Shown: positions 1 through 7,469 of the stretch, piece after piece | How positions within the stretch are numbered: the first letter of the stretch is position 1 | Layout of the letters: each line of letters opens with the position of its first letter | DNA from: CAYZXK01 sp964482395 | GTDB lineage: Bacteria; Planctomycetota; Phycisphaerae; UBA1845; Fen-1342 | DNA length: 18,282 nt | Assembly (NCBI GenBank): GCA_964482395.1 | Contig: CAYZXK010000061.1 | Span: 1 to 18,282 of the forward strand | Direction of reading: 5' to 3' | The notes under the pieces: generated by a model | Database searches by the model: none | The model's input: the letters and a program-made list of their open reading frames with translations, nothing else | Told to the model about the DNA's origin: nothing | Program-made: the position numbers and the translations under genes

Positions 1-44
1 ATGGTAACTGGCGTCCGCTCCAAATCCGCCGCTACGATCCTCAT
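1..44 (-). CDS. 5' end of a divergent gene, product unknown (partial)
   Basis: The reverse strand has an ATG at 44 preceded by a perfect AAGGAGG Shine-Dalgarno (53-59) with an 8-nt spacer. It reads MRIVAADLERTPVT before running off the left edge. Too little is present to name the product. The strong ribosome site and the orientation, head-to-head with rpmF, make it a credible gene start. It also explains why no upstream partner of rpmF (the usual DUF177/YceD gene) is seen here. Confidence 0.6.
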   Translation of the reverse strand, partial: MRIVAADLERTPVT

Positions 45-52
45 GGGCGTGT

Positions 53-59
53 CCTCCTT
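53..59 (-). promoter_or_regulatory. Consensus ribosome binding site of the divergent gene
   Basis: AAGGAGG on the minus strand, 8 nt before the ATG at 44. It is the closest match to the anti-SD consensus in the window and is the main evidence for the partial gene at the left edge. Confidence 0.65.
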
Positions 60-83
60 GTCTGTTAATTCAATATGGGCCAG

Positions 84-111
84 AGGATACGCCCTTCCTA
101 CGCCTCGGCAA
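84..111 (-). promoter_or_regulatory. Candidate sigma70-like promoter for the divergent gene
   Basis: Minus-strand TTGCCG (106-111) and TATCCT (84-89) are separated by 16 bp, about 40 bp upstream of the start codon at 44. Each box matches 4 of 6 consensus positions. This is prediction by eye only. Confidence 0.35.
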
Positions 112-156
112 CGAGATTACACACGAAAGGATACGCCACCATCGGGGCGGTTCAGC

Positions 157-185
157 TTGACAGTGCTTGGGGATGGGCGTAGGTT
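157..185 (+). promoter_or_regulatory. Candidate sigma70-like promoter for the rpmF-plsX-fab operon
   Basis: A perfect TTGACA (157-162) is followed after exactly 17 bp by TAGGTT (180-185), which keeps the key T1, A2 and T6 of the -10 box. It lies about 100 bp upstream of the rpmF start, implying a leader of roughly 90 nt. Confidence 0.45.
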
Positions 186-283
186 CAAACCTTGTGGCGG
201 CGGGGCCGAACCATGCGTACCGGGACGGCCGCCCGTACCGGGAGCGGCGGCGCCGACGGAGGAGCCCGCACAGAGGAAAAACT

Positions 284-469
284 ATGCTGCCAGTAACCAA
301 AAAGAGCAAGATGCGTAAGCGTACGCGCCGGTCCCACCAGGCGCTCAAGCCGGTCGGGCTGGTGGGCTGTCCGCAATGCGGGCAGGCGCGGCTGCCGCAT
401 ACCGCGTGCCGGAATTGCGGATACTTTAACGCACGCACCCGGATCAAGATTGGCAAGGAAGAATCATAG
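284..469 (+). CDS. rpmF: 50S ribosomal protein bL32
   Basis: A 61-residue protein of normal length for bL32, a small zinc-ribbon protein of the large ribosomal subunit. The N-terminus (PVTKKSKMRKRTRRSHQA) is the family's basic signature. Two CxxC pairs at C29/C32 and C42/C45 form the zinc site, so this is the Cys-containing rather than the Cys-less paralogue type. The ATG at 284 was chosen because it starts this signature and has AGAGGA (272-277) upstream; the frame stays open further upstream but reads as Arg-rich noise. The stop at 467-469 overlaps the AGGAGG of plsX (468-473), so the two are almost certainly co-transcribed. The rpmF-plsX pairing is classic in bacteria. Confidence 0.95.
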   Translation: MLPVTKKSKMRKRTRRSHQALKPVGLVGCPQCGQARLPHTACRNCGYFNARTRIKIGKEES

Positions 470-480
470 GAGGCCGGTCG

Positions 481-1488
481 ATGCGGATCGGCGTGGATGC
501 GATGGGAGGGGATTTCGCGCCGCGCGAGATCGTGCACGGTGCCCGGACCGGGTTGAGTTTCCTGGCGCCAGGCGATGAGCTCGTTTTGTACGGGCTGCGG
601 GAGGTGATCGAGGATCAGTTGCGGGAGGCCGGGCTGTCTGATCCGCGGGTCACGGTTGAGCACTGTCCGCAGGTTATCGGAATGGACGAACTGCCGGTGG
701 AAGCTCTCCGGCAGAAGCGGCAGTCCAGCATTGCTCGACTGGCGGCCGACTGTGGCGGCGGCCGGTTGGATGCCGCAGTTTCAGCCGGGAACACGGGTGC
801 GTTCGCGGCCGCCTGCCAGTTGAAGATCGGGGCGGTGGAGGGGGTCTCCCGGCCGGGGATCGCGGTGGTGATGCCGACCTTCCACGGGCCGGTGGTGATC
901 TGCGACGTCGGAGCCAACGTGGCCCCCAAGCCGCACCATTTGCATGAGTACGCCCGGATGTGCGTGTGCTACGCCCGGTTGATCCTGGGTGTGTCCGAGC
1001 CGCGGGTGGGGCTGATCTCGATCGGGGAAGAGGCCGCCAAAGGCAACCCCCTGGTCAAGGAGGCCCGGGCCCTGATCGAGCACGACCCGGGCCTGCGGTT
1101 CGTTGGGAATGTCGAGGGTCGGGACATCTTCGGCGGCCAGTGCGACATCGCGGTCTGCGACGGGTTTGTCGGGAATGTCATCCTGAAATTGACTGAAGGA
1201 CTGGCCGAGGGGCTGTTCAAGACCATCATTCACGAGATTCAGGAAGAGAGCCTGGAGCTGGTGCCGCGTTTCGAGCCGATCGTCGATCGCATCTGGAAGC
1301 GTCACGACTTCGCCGAGTATGGCGGGGCGCCGCTGCTGGGCATTCGCAAAGTGGTCATCGTCTGCCACGGCCGCAGCGATCGCCGAGCCATCGGAAACGC
1401 TGTCCGGGTGGCCGTCGAGCAACTCCGGCGCAATCTGGTGTCCGCGGTTGCTGCGGAGCTCAGCCGGCGACCTGAGTACGTCTTATGA
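481..1488 (+). CDS. plsX: Phosphate acyltransferase PlsX
   Basis: A 335-residue protein of full length. PlsX converts acyl-ACP and phosphate to acyl-phosphate, the donor for PlsY in phospholipid synthesis, and acts peripherally at the inner membrane. Diagnostic family motifs in order are: MRIGVDAMGGD at the start, SAGNTGA (101-107), DVGANVAPKP (142-151), GLISIGEEAAKGN (177-189), GNVEGRDI (209-216), CDGFVGNVILKLTEG (226-240) and YGGAPLLG near 280-287. The start ATG has AGGAGG at 468-473. The 3' end overlaps the fabH start by 4 bp (ATGA), indicating translational coupling. It sits as usual between rpmF and fabH. Confidence 0.97.
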   Translation: MRIGVDAMGGDFAPREIVHGARTGLSFLAPGDELVLYGLREVIEDQLREAGLSDPRVTVEHCPQVIGMDELPVEALRQKRQSSIARLAADCGGGRLDAAVSAGNTGAFAAACQLKIGAVEGVSRPGIAVVMPTFHGPVVICDVGANVAPKPHHLHEYARMCVCYARLILGVSEPRVGLISIGEEAAKGNPLVKEARALIEHDPGLRFVGNVEGRDIFGGQCDIAVCDGFVGNVILKLTEGLAEGLFKTIIHEIQEESLELVPRFEPIVDRIWKRHDFAEYGGAPLLGIRKVVIVCHGRSDRRAIGNAVRVAVEQLRRNLVSAVAAELSRRPEYVL

Positions 1489-2477
1489 AGCTGAGCTGGC
1501 CGATTGAAATCGTCGGCACCGGCGTCAGTTTCCCGCAGCGAATCGTTCCCAACGACGAGCTGGCGCGCCTGGTCGAAACTTCCAACGACTGGATCGTGCA
1601 GCGGACGGGGATCCGGGAGCGTCGCTGGGTGGGGCCGGGCGAAACCACGCTCTCCCTGGCGGCCCAGGCCAGTCGCGATGCTCTGGCCGAGGCCCGGTTG
1701 ACGCCCAGGGACCTGGATCTCATCGTGGTCGCCACGGTCACGCCCGAGCACATCCTGCCTTCCACCGCCTGCCTGTTGCAGGCCGCCCTGGGTTGCCAGT
1801 GGATTCCGGCCTACGACCTGGCCGCGGCCTGTAGCGGGTTTGTTTGGGCGGTGATTTCGGCCGCCCAGTACGTGGTCAACGGCTTGGGCTCCACGGTCCT
1901 GGTGGTCGGCTCTGAAACCCTCAGCACCATCACGGACATGCAGGATCGGTCCACGTGTATCTTGTTCGGGGACGCGGCCGGGGCGGCCGTGATTCGGGCT
2001 TGCCTTGACTCCCGGCGGGGAATTCTGGCGGCTCGCCTGGGGGCGGATGGATATCGGGGCCGATTGATTTACGTTCCGGCCGGGGGGGCGGCCGAGCCGG
2101 CCAGCCATCGTACGGTCAACGAGCGGTTGCACTACATGCGTATGCAGGGACGCGAGGTCTACAAGTTCGCCGTCACGCAGATGCAGGAGGTGATCGCGGA
2201 GACCTGCATCGATGCCGGCATCAGCGTCGACGATCTGGCACTGGTGATTCCCCACCAGTCTAATCTGCGGATCATCGAATCGGCCTGCGAGAAGGCCGGC
2301 CTGCCCATGGAGAAGGTGCTGGTCAACATCGACCGCTACGGCAACACCTCGGCCGCCTCGGTCGCGGTAGGACTGCATGAGGCTCGGGCCGGCGGACGGA
2401 TCAAATCCGGCGATCTGGTGATGCTGGTGGCGTTTGGAGCGGGTTTGACCTGGGGGTCGGTCTTGTTGAGGGTGTGA
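1485..2477 (+). CDS. fabH: Beta-ketoacyl-ACP synthase III (FabH)
   Basis: A 330-residue KAS III that starts type II fatty acid synthesis by condensing acetyl-CoA with malonyl-ACP in the cytosol. The catalytic triad is visible: Cys116 in AAACSGF, His257 in IPHQSNLRI, and Asn287 in YGNTSAAS. The N-terminal segment SNDWIVQRTGIRERR is the typical FabH signature that binds the CoA substrate. The ATG overlaps the plsX stop by 4 bp (ATGA), and the fabD ATG follows its TGA after one base, so translation of plsX, fabH and fabD is probably coupled. No anomalies were seen. Confidence 0.97.
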   Translation: MKLSWPIEIVGTGVSFPQRIVPNDELARLVETSNDWIVQRTGIRERRWVGPGETTLSLAAQASRDALAEARLTPRDLDLIVVATVTPEHILPSTACLLQAALGCQWIPAYDLAAACSGFVWAVISAAQYVVNGLGSTVLVVGSETLSTITDMQDRSTCILFGDAAGAAVIRACLDSRRGILAARLGADGYRGRLIYVPAGGAAEPASHRTVNERLHYMRMQGREVYKFAVTQMQEVIAETCIDAGISVDDLALVIPHQSNLRIIESACEKAGLPMEKVLVNIDRYGNTSAASVAVGLHEARAGGRIKSGDLVMLVAFGAGLTWGSVLLRV

Positions 2478-2478
2478 A

Positions 2479-3405
2479 ATGGCCAAACTGGCCCTCATCT
2501 TTCCAGGGCAGGGGGCTCAACTGGTCGGCATGGGACGCGACGTGGCAGAGCGGTTTGCCGTCGCCCGGGAGGTTTACACGCAGGCCGACCGGATTCTGGG
2601 CTTTCCGCTTTCGACCCTTTGCTTTGAGGGACCGGCGGAGCGCTTGAACGCCACCGACATCCAGCAGCCGGCCATCTTCACTACCAGCGTGGCTATTTTC
2701 CGAGCGGCGCTGGAGGCGGGCCGTCTCCGGCCGGACCAGCCGGCGGCCATGGGCGGCCTCAGCCTCGGGGAATACACCGCACTGCACCTGGCTGGGGCGA
2801 TGTCCTTCGCCGATGCCCTGCGGCTGGTCTACCGTCGTGGCCAGCTCATGCAGCAGGCGGCGGAACTCTCGCCGGGCGGCATGGTTTCCCTGCTGGGCGG
2901 CGACGAGCAGCAGGTTCTGGCCCTGTGTCAGAAGGTGGCCGAGCATGGACGGCTGCGGCCGGCCAACTACAACTGTCCCGGCCAGATCGTGATTTCCGGA
3001 CCGAAGGCGGCCTGCGAGGCGGCCGTTAGCCTGGCAGGGGAGTTCGGCCTCCGGGCCGTTCCGCTCGCGGTCGCCGGCGGATTCCATAGCGAATTGATGC
3101 AGTCCGCGGCCGACGGCCTGCGACCGGCGCTGGATGCTTGCCCGTTTGAGACGCCCAAGGTTCCGGTGATCGCCAACGTGACCGCGGAGTATCATGGCCA
3201 GCCGCCGCAAATCCGCTCCTGGCTTTATCAGCAGGTGGTTGGTCCGGTCCGCTGGCAGGCCTGCGTGCAGCGCCTGATTGCCGACGGCTGCGATCAGTTC
3301 TGCGAAGTCGGTCCCAACCGGCATCTGACCGGTATGATGCGGAAAATCGATCGGACGGTCGCCGCCAGCAGCATCGGCACGCTTGCCGACCTGGCAAGCG
3401 AGTAG
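2479..3405 (+). CDS. fabD: Malonyl-CoA:ACP transacylase (FabD)
   Basis: A 308-residue protein, normal length for FabD, which transfers the malonyl group from CoA to acyl carrier protein. The N-terminal FPGQGAQ motif forms part of the oxyanion site. The nucleophile is Ser95 in GLSLGEYT, and the catalytic His203 lies in GGFHSELM. The C-terminal EVGPNRHLTGM matches the family's EvGPg.vL.gl. The start is one base after the fabH stop, with no strong SD of its own, consistent with coupling. It is followed by a 128-bp gap before fabG. Confidence 0.97.
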   Translation: MAKLALIFPGQGAQLVGMGRDVAERFAVAREVYTQADRILGFPLSTLCFEGPAERLNATDIQQPAIFTTSVAIFRAALEAGRLRPDQPAAMGGLSLGEYTALHLAGAMSFADALRLVYRRGQLMQQAAELSPGGMVSLLGGDEQQVLALCQKVAEHGRLRPANYNCPGQIVISGPKAACEAAVSLAGEFGLRAVPLAVAGGFHSELMQSAADGLRPALDACPFETPKVPVIANVTAEYHGQPPQIRSWLYQQVVGPVRWQACVQRLIADGCDQFCEVGPNRHLTGMMRKIDRTVAASSIGTLADLASE

Positions 3406-3522
3406 GGCTGGCCTGTCGGGTGCACGGGGAGCCGAGCCGATTGGCCCGAGGTCTTGGTCGGCGGCAATGCTGGCATACCTTCCGGCCAGCGGTAGGATAC
3501 CGGCTGATTGGCCGCGTCCAGT

Positions 3523-3527
3523 GGAGG
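3523..3527 (+). promoter_or_regulatory. Ribosome binding site fixing the fabG start
   Basis: GGAGG lies 6 nt before the ATG at 3534. The reading frame is open back to 3420, but the extra 38 residues are not FabG-like, so this site and the family N-terminus decide the start. Confidence 0.6.
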
Positions 3528-3533
3528 CCCGGC

Positions 3534-4283
3534 ATGGGTATGAACCTCGAGCAGCAGGTTGCGATTGTCACCGGTGGGTCGCGTGGAATTGGGCAAGCCA
3601 TCTGCCTGGAGCTGGCCCGGCAGGGGGGTACTGTCATCGCGGCGGCCCGCAACCTGGATCGCACGCGAGCCTGGGTCGGCCAAGCCGGCGGGGAACTCGC
3701 CCGGCGTATCGTCCCGACCGCTCTGGATGTGACCGACCCTCAACAGGTCGGCCGCGTGATCGAAGAGACGGTGCAGGTCCACGGCCGGCTGGACATCCTG
3801 GTCAACAATGCCGGCATCACCCGCGACGGCCTGCTGATGAGCATGGAGGACGACCAGTTCGACCAGGTGTTGGATACGAACCTGCGGGCCGCCTTCTGGA
3901 CTATGCGGGCGGCCAGCCGTCACATGGTCCGGGCCCGCCGGGGTCGAATCATCAACATCGCCAGCGTCTCGGGGATAATGGGCAATCCCGGGCAGGTGAA
4001 CTATGCCGCAGCCAAAGCGGGACTGATCGGCATGACCAAGTCGGCCGCCAAGGAACTGGGTCGGCGGGGCATCACCTGTAACGTGGTGGCGCCGGGCTTC
4101 GTCGAGACCGACATGACCGATGACTTGCCGGACAAGCTCAAGGAGCAGGTCAAGTCGCTCATTCCACTCCAGCGGTTTGGAACCCCCGCCGAGGTCGCTG
4201 CCCTGGTCGCGTTCCTGGCCGGCCCGCAGGCGGCCTACATCACCGGGCAGGTGTTCGTAGTGGATGGAGGTCTGCACATGTAA
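3534..4283 (+). CDS. fabG: 3-oxoacyl-ACP reductase (FabG), SDR family
   Basis: A 249-residue short-chain dehydrogenase that reduces 3-oxoacyl-ACP with NADPH in fatty acid elongation. The Rossmann motif TGGSRGIG is at 13-20 and NNAG at 91-94. The catalytic tetrad is Asn116, Ser144, Tyr157 and Lys161 (NYAAAKAG). PGFVETDMT (188-196) and the C-terminal TGQVFVVDGG are typical of FabG. The ATG at 3534 fits both the GGAGG site and the usual length of about 247. Context (fabH, fabD upstream) supports FabG over a generic SDR. The expected acpP does not follow; the next 169 bp hold no ACP-like ORF with a DSL motif. Confidence 0.95.
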   Translation: MGMNLEQQVAIVTGGSRGIGQAICLELARQGGTVIAAARNLDRTRAWVGQAGGELARRIVPTALDVTDPQQVGRVIEETVQVHGRLDILVNNAGITRDGLLMSMEDDQFDQVLDTNLRAAFWTMRAASRHMVRARRGRIINIASVSGIMGNPGQVNYAAAKAGLIGMTKSAAKELGRRGITCNVVAPGFVETDMTDDLPDKLKEQVKSLIPLQRFGTPAEVAALVAFLAGPQAAYITGQVFVVDGGLHM

Positions 4284-4452
4284 GGCCCGGTCCCCGACTG
4301 GTCGCGTCTGCGGCCGGAGCCCGGGCTGAGCCTCAGTCACCGACGCCGGCCGTCGCCTGTGCCCCAAGCCGCTTTCGGCGCCTGTCGCGGTACAGCCTTG
4401 GACGCTAAACTGCCACCCCGGACGGTGCAACCGGTTCACAAGGGAGTGGCCC

Positions 4453-5559
4453 ATGCCCGCCAAGCAGAAGATCAGCCGGATCGGAATCATGACCGGAGGG
4501 GGCGATTGCCCGGGACTCAACGCGGTCATTCGGGTGGTGACCAAGGCCGCCATCACCCAGCTCGGGGTGGAGGTGTGGGGCATAGAGGATGGGTTCCTGG
4601 GGCTGATCCGCAATCGCATGCGACCACTCAACTGGGAAGACGTCTCCAACATCCTCACAGTCGGCGGTACCATCCTGGGCACCACCAACCGGGCTGATCC
4701 TAAACGCTTCGCGGTCGGACAGGATGCGGATGGCAAGCCGATCTTCGAGGATGTCACCAACCGGGTGCTGGAACACATCTCCGAGCGGGAACTGGACGTG
4801 ATCGTCTGCATCGGGGGCGACGGAACCATGACCGGGGCGGCCGGACTGGTCAGTCACGGCGTCCGCTGTATCGGAGTCCCCAAGACCATTGACAACGACC
4901 TGATGGCCACCGAGATCACCTTCGGTTTCACAACTGCCGTGCAAACCGCCACCGAATGCCTCGACCGCATCCACTCGACCGCCTCCAGCCACCATCGGGT
5001 CATGGTGGTCGAGCTAATGGGTCGCAATGCCGGCTGGCTGACGCTCCACGCCGGCCTGGCTAGCGGAGCCGATGTGATCCTGATCCCCGAAATCCCTTAC
5101 GATATCGACGCAGTATGCCGCGAATGCCTCCGCCGCAGCCAGCTCGGCAAACGCTTTACCATGGTGGCCATTGCGGAAGGCGCCGCGCCGAAAGGCGGCC
5201 AGAAGGTCGTGGAACGGATCGTCTATGACAGCCCCGACCCGGTCCGGCTGGGTGGGGTAGGGGCCGTGCTGGCTGAGCAGATCGCAGCCCGGACCCACCT
5301 GGAGACCCGAGCAACCATCCTGGGGCATGTGCAGCGGGGGGGCACGCCGGTAGCTTTCGACCGCGTGTTGGCTACCAGTTTCGGCTTCAAGGCCGTCCAG
5401 TTGATCGCCGAGGGACAGTGGAACCACATGGTCGTCCAGCAGCGGGGGCGTACCGGCTCGGTACCCATCGAGTCGGTCGCCGGCCAGCAGCGGACCGTAC
5501 CGGTAGATGATCCGCTCATCGCAATGGCTCGTGCCGTCGGGACCCATCTGGGCGACTGA
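4453..5559 (+). CDS. 6-phosphofructokinase family enzyme (ATP or PPi dependent)
   Basis: A 368-residue PFK of the bacterial family, which phosphorylates fructose 6-phosphate to the 1,6-bisphosphate in glycolysis. Motifs: TGGGDCPGLN (14-23) phosphate-binding loop, GGDGT (121-125), PKTIDND (143-149) with catalytic Asp147, MGR (189-191) and IPE (211-213). The selectivity positions are mixed. Gly124 (equivalent to E. coli Gly104) is the ATP type, while Lys144 (equivalent to E. coli Gly124) is the type found in PPi enzymes but also in actinobacterial and trypanosomal ATP-PFKs. ATP use is therefore likelier but not certain, and I do not assign a symbol. Start: AGGGAG at 4441-4446, 6 nt before the ATG. 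The gene lies where acpP usually follows fabG. Confidence 0.9.
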   Translation: MPAKQKISRIGIMTGGGDCPGLNAVIRVVTKAAITQLGVEVWGIEDGFLGLIRNRMRPLNWEDVSNILTVGGTILGTTNRADPKRFAVGQDADGKPIFEDVTNRVLEHISERELDVIVCIGGDGTMTGAAGLVSHGVRCIGVPKTIDNDLMATEITFGFTTAVQTATECLDRIHSTASSHHRVMVVELMGRNAGWLTLHAGLASGADVILIPEIPYDIDAVCRECLRRSQLGKRFTMVAIAEGAAPKGGQKVVERIVYDSPDPVRLGGVGAVLAEQIAARTHLETRATILGHVQRGGTPVAFDRVLATSFGFKAVQLIAEGQWNHMVVQQRGRTGSVPIESVAGQQRTVPVDDPLIAMARAVGTHLGD

Positions 5560-5591
5560 GAATTGCCGGCTGCCGCCAGGGGAGTAGCACC

Positions 5592-6164
5592 ATGCCCGGG
5601 ATTGTCTGCGAGCATTGCACGGCTGCCTGTTGCCGATACATCGCCCTGCCGATTGATACTCCCACCAGCCGGAGCGACCTCGATGATCTCCGGTGGTTCC
5701 TGATTCACCAGCACGTTTCCATATTCGTAGAGGACGGCGACTGGTACATCTGCTTCGACACGCCCTGCCGGTACCTCAAGCCGGATCACACCTGCCGGAT
5801 TTATCGGACGCGCCCGGCCATCTGCCGGCGGTATAGCAGCGACGATTGCGACTATCACTCCGGCGACTACGGTTGGCAGCACCACTTCACCGCCCCCGAG
5901 CACCTTGAGGAATACGCACGGCAGTACTTGTCATCGCGCCCTGCGCGCTCTCGGACACCCCGAGCCAATCCCACCCGCCGCTCCGCTAAACCTCGCCCCA
6001 GCCCACCTCGACCTCGCCCGGTTGCCCGCCAGTGCGACCGGGCTGGCCTTCCTTTGCCCCCACTGATCCCCAATGCGCGCCCACAGCACCCGCTACGCCA
6101 AACTACCCCTCGCCGTGCTCGGAGCCGCCCTCGGACACACCCAATCCTGATGCACCCGTATTAG
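5592..6164 (+). CDS. YkgJ-family Cys-cluster protein with basic, Pro-rich tail
   Basis: A 190-residue protein of the CxxCxxCC zinc/iron-chelating family (Pfam PF03692, YkgJ), whose biochemical role is not established. The N-terminus has C6, C9, C13 and C14 (CEHCTAACC). Further Cys at 54, 59, 68, 78 and 86 complete the pattern, with CRIYRTRPAICRRY in the usual place. Similarity ends near residue 115. Residues 116-190 are almost only Arg, Pro, Ser, Thr and Ala, which looks like read-through into non-coding DNA after loss of the original stop, or a disordered basic tail. AGGGGAG (5578-5584) precedes the ATG. The gene lies 32 bp after the PFK gene and may share its transcript. Confidence 0.85.
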   Translation: MPGIVCEHCTAACCRYIALPIDTPTSRSDLDDLRWFLIHQHVSIFVEDGDWYICFDTPCRYLKPDHTCRIYRTRPAICRRYSSDDCDYHSGDYGWQHHFTAPEHLEEYARQYLSSRPARSRTPRANPTRRSAKPRPSPPRPRPVARQCDRAGLPLPPLIPNARPQHPLRQTTPRRARSRPRTHPILMHPY

Positions 6165-6812
6165 CCGGCCCCAGCGCGCAGCTCAATTGAGCGGTCAAGA
6201 CCTCAGCCCCGGGCCCGGCATAACCCCGGCGACCGGGCTGCGGCCTAGCAGGACGCTTCCCAGCCACACAACCGACCGCCCAGACGCCTGTCCGCCAAGC
6301 TGCTACGCTCGCACTGGACCACGAGGCTCGCGGTTCCGGTAGGCACGCCCGGGGCAGCCGCAGGCGCGAGCCGGCGGATGGGTCCATCGATCGTTGGGGG
6401 AGGGCAGACGGTCGGGTCAGGCACAGCACGCTACACGAGGCTGGGGTGCAAGATGCTAGGTCCGATAAGATATATTATGTTGGGTTTCTTGGCATTCACA
6501 GCCCCGGCCCTGCCGGAGCGCTGTGTTGCGCCCTGCCGGCCTGCGCGGAGCCGATCGCGTGTACCAGCGGCAAGTTCCCAGGCTGAGGTTTCGGCGGCGG
6601 CCAGTTCGTCGCGACAGCGAGCATGCCCGTAGTCGATCTGCGGCTTGCGGACTGTGACGGCGTATGCGACCACAGCGAGGTTATCTGCGGCTGGAGCATC
6701 TCGTCGTCGCGTCCAGTGGGACCGGTGGGCGGTCACGGAAGCGTGTGTTAGCGAAGCGCTGGGGGCTGGTGACGCATGGCCCCCTTCTATCCTCGAGGGC
6801 AGAGAACCAGAG
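6165..6812. other. Long stretch without a convincing gene
   Basis: No family-like ORF was found on either strand. Open frames exist, but their translations are Arg/Pro/Ser-rich and lack recognisable motifs. Notable features are a perfect 12-bp palindrome GCTCAATTGAGC at 6181-6192 and an AT-rich island at about 6463-6495 (GATAAGATATATTATG) inside otherwise GC-rich DNA. That island has good -10-like strings on both strands but no acceptable -35 at 16-18 bp. The stretch separates the convergent ends of the YkgJ gene and the minus-strand operon and may hold an unannotated RNA, but nothing proves it. Confidence 0.4.
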
Positions 6813-7166
6813 TCAGGGTCCGGTTCCGGAGGGCCGGCGTTGTGCAGGCGGCGGGGAACGCAAAGCAGGCTTGGGCAATTGGTCGAGTGGAACACGGCTA
6901 AGAATCTGTAAGTTCTTATTGTTGTAATCGAACTCATAGATGAGCATCTGCTTAGCGGCCGCGTCAATAACCGCGATCGCCTCGCTGGTCGATGAGAGCT
7001 GTTGGGGGGCGATGATGTAATCGCCGGCCCGATCGACCATGCCGATGGCCTGGGCTGCCGGCTGGCGGATAAGCAGCAGCGCAACCAGCATGATGCCAGC
7101 CGTCAGGCTAAGCACCGCGATCGCCAGATTCTGCGGGTCGTTGAGGGATGAGTTGGGGCTGCTCAT
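6813..7166 (-). CDS. Small membrane-anchored protein, paralogue of its upstream neighbour
   Basis: A 117-residue protein with one N-terminal hydrophobic segment (about 14-34, IAVLSLTAGIMLVALLLI) and an exterior domain. Residues 47-87 align without gaps to residues 39-79 of the neighbouring 93-residue protein: AGDY to AGSY, SEAIAVID to FDALYLLD, and NLQ to DLQ. After about residue 97 the sequence becomes Pro/Arg-rich and may be disordered. It is the third gene of a tight minus-strand operon; its ATG lies 8 bp after the preceding stop. The alternating beta-like pattern (IAVIDAAAKQMLIYEFD) suggests a small beta-rich domain. Function unknown; I do not recognise a named family. Confidence 0.7.
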   Translation of the reverse strand: MSSPNSSLNDPQNLAIAVLSLTAGIMLVALLLIRQPAAQAIGMVDRAGDYIIAPQQLSSTSEAIAVIDAAAKQMLIYEFDYNNKNLQILSRVPLDQLPKPALRSPPPAQRRPSGTGP

Positions 7167-7174
7167 GGTTGGGC

Positions 7175-7456
7175 TCAGTTATTGCGGAAGTCGCGTTCCA
7201 GGTCGCGGTAGCCGGCATATTGGAGGTCGCGGCTGCCTCGTTCGAAGTAGAAGGCGTGCAGCGTACGCTCGCGCACGTCGAGCAGGTACAGGGCGTCGAA
7301 GTCACTCTGAATGCGGCCGGCCGCAGTCAGGTAACTGCCCGCCAGGCCGGTCGCCTGGGCCAAGGCTGGCTGTGGCGGGCGCACTGTGGCCAGCAGGCCG
7401 AGCAGGAGAACCAGGTTCAGGCACACCAGCAGCGTGAGCCAAGAGTTCTTCGACAT
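7175..7456 (-). CDS. Small exported protein, paralogue of its downstream neighbour
   Basis: A 93-residue protein with an N-terminal hydrophobic segment (about 6-24, WLTLLVCLNLVLLLGLLAT) that could be a signal peptide or anchor. It is followed by a small domain (39-93): AGSYLTAAGRIQSDFDALYL, then LDVRERTLHAFYFERG and YRDLERDFRNN. GGAG lies just upstream of the ATG on the minus strand. It is the middle gene of the operon, 13 bp after the 78-residue gene and 8 bp before the 117-residue gene. The ungapped match with the 117-residue product suggests tandem duplication. No function can be assigned. Confidence 0.75.
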   Translation of the reverse strand: MSKNSWLTLLVCLNLVLLLGLLATVRPPQPALAQATGLAGSYLTAAGRIQSDFDALYLLDVRERTLHAFYFERGSRDLQYAGYRDLERDFRNN

Positions 7457-7469
7457 TCCCGACTCCAGT

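Noticed and set aside
1..318. 105-codon plus-strand frame upstream of rpmF
   Set aside because: It spans the divergent gene start, the promoter candidates and the rpmF start, with no SD and no family resemblance.
3294..4829. Minus-strand frame of 511 codons over fabG and the PFK start
   Set aside because: Overlaps strongly supported genes on the other strand; translation is Arg/Pro/Gly-rich without motifs. The same holds for 1302-2498 and 2401-3324.
6181..6192. Perfect 12-bp palindrome GCTCAATTGAGC
   Set aside because: Isolated, not at a promoter and without a T-run; a 12-bp palindrome can occur by chance, so no operator or terminator is claimed.
6378..6632. Small plus-strand ORF with a hydrophobic stretch (RYIMLGFLAFTAPALP)
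   Set aside because: The hydrophobic part could be a signal peptide from an ATG at 6453, but the remainder is Arg/Ser/Ala noise and there is no good ribosome site.
6431..7084. Minus-strand frame of 217 codons overlapping the 117-residue gene
   Set aside because: Low-complexity Ser/Arg/Pro composition; the overlapping frame with a membrane segment and a paralogous neighbour is clearly the better gene.
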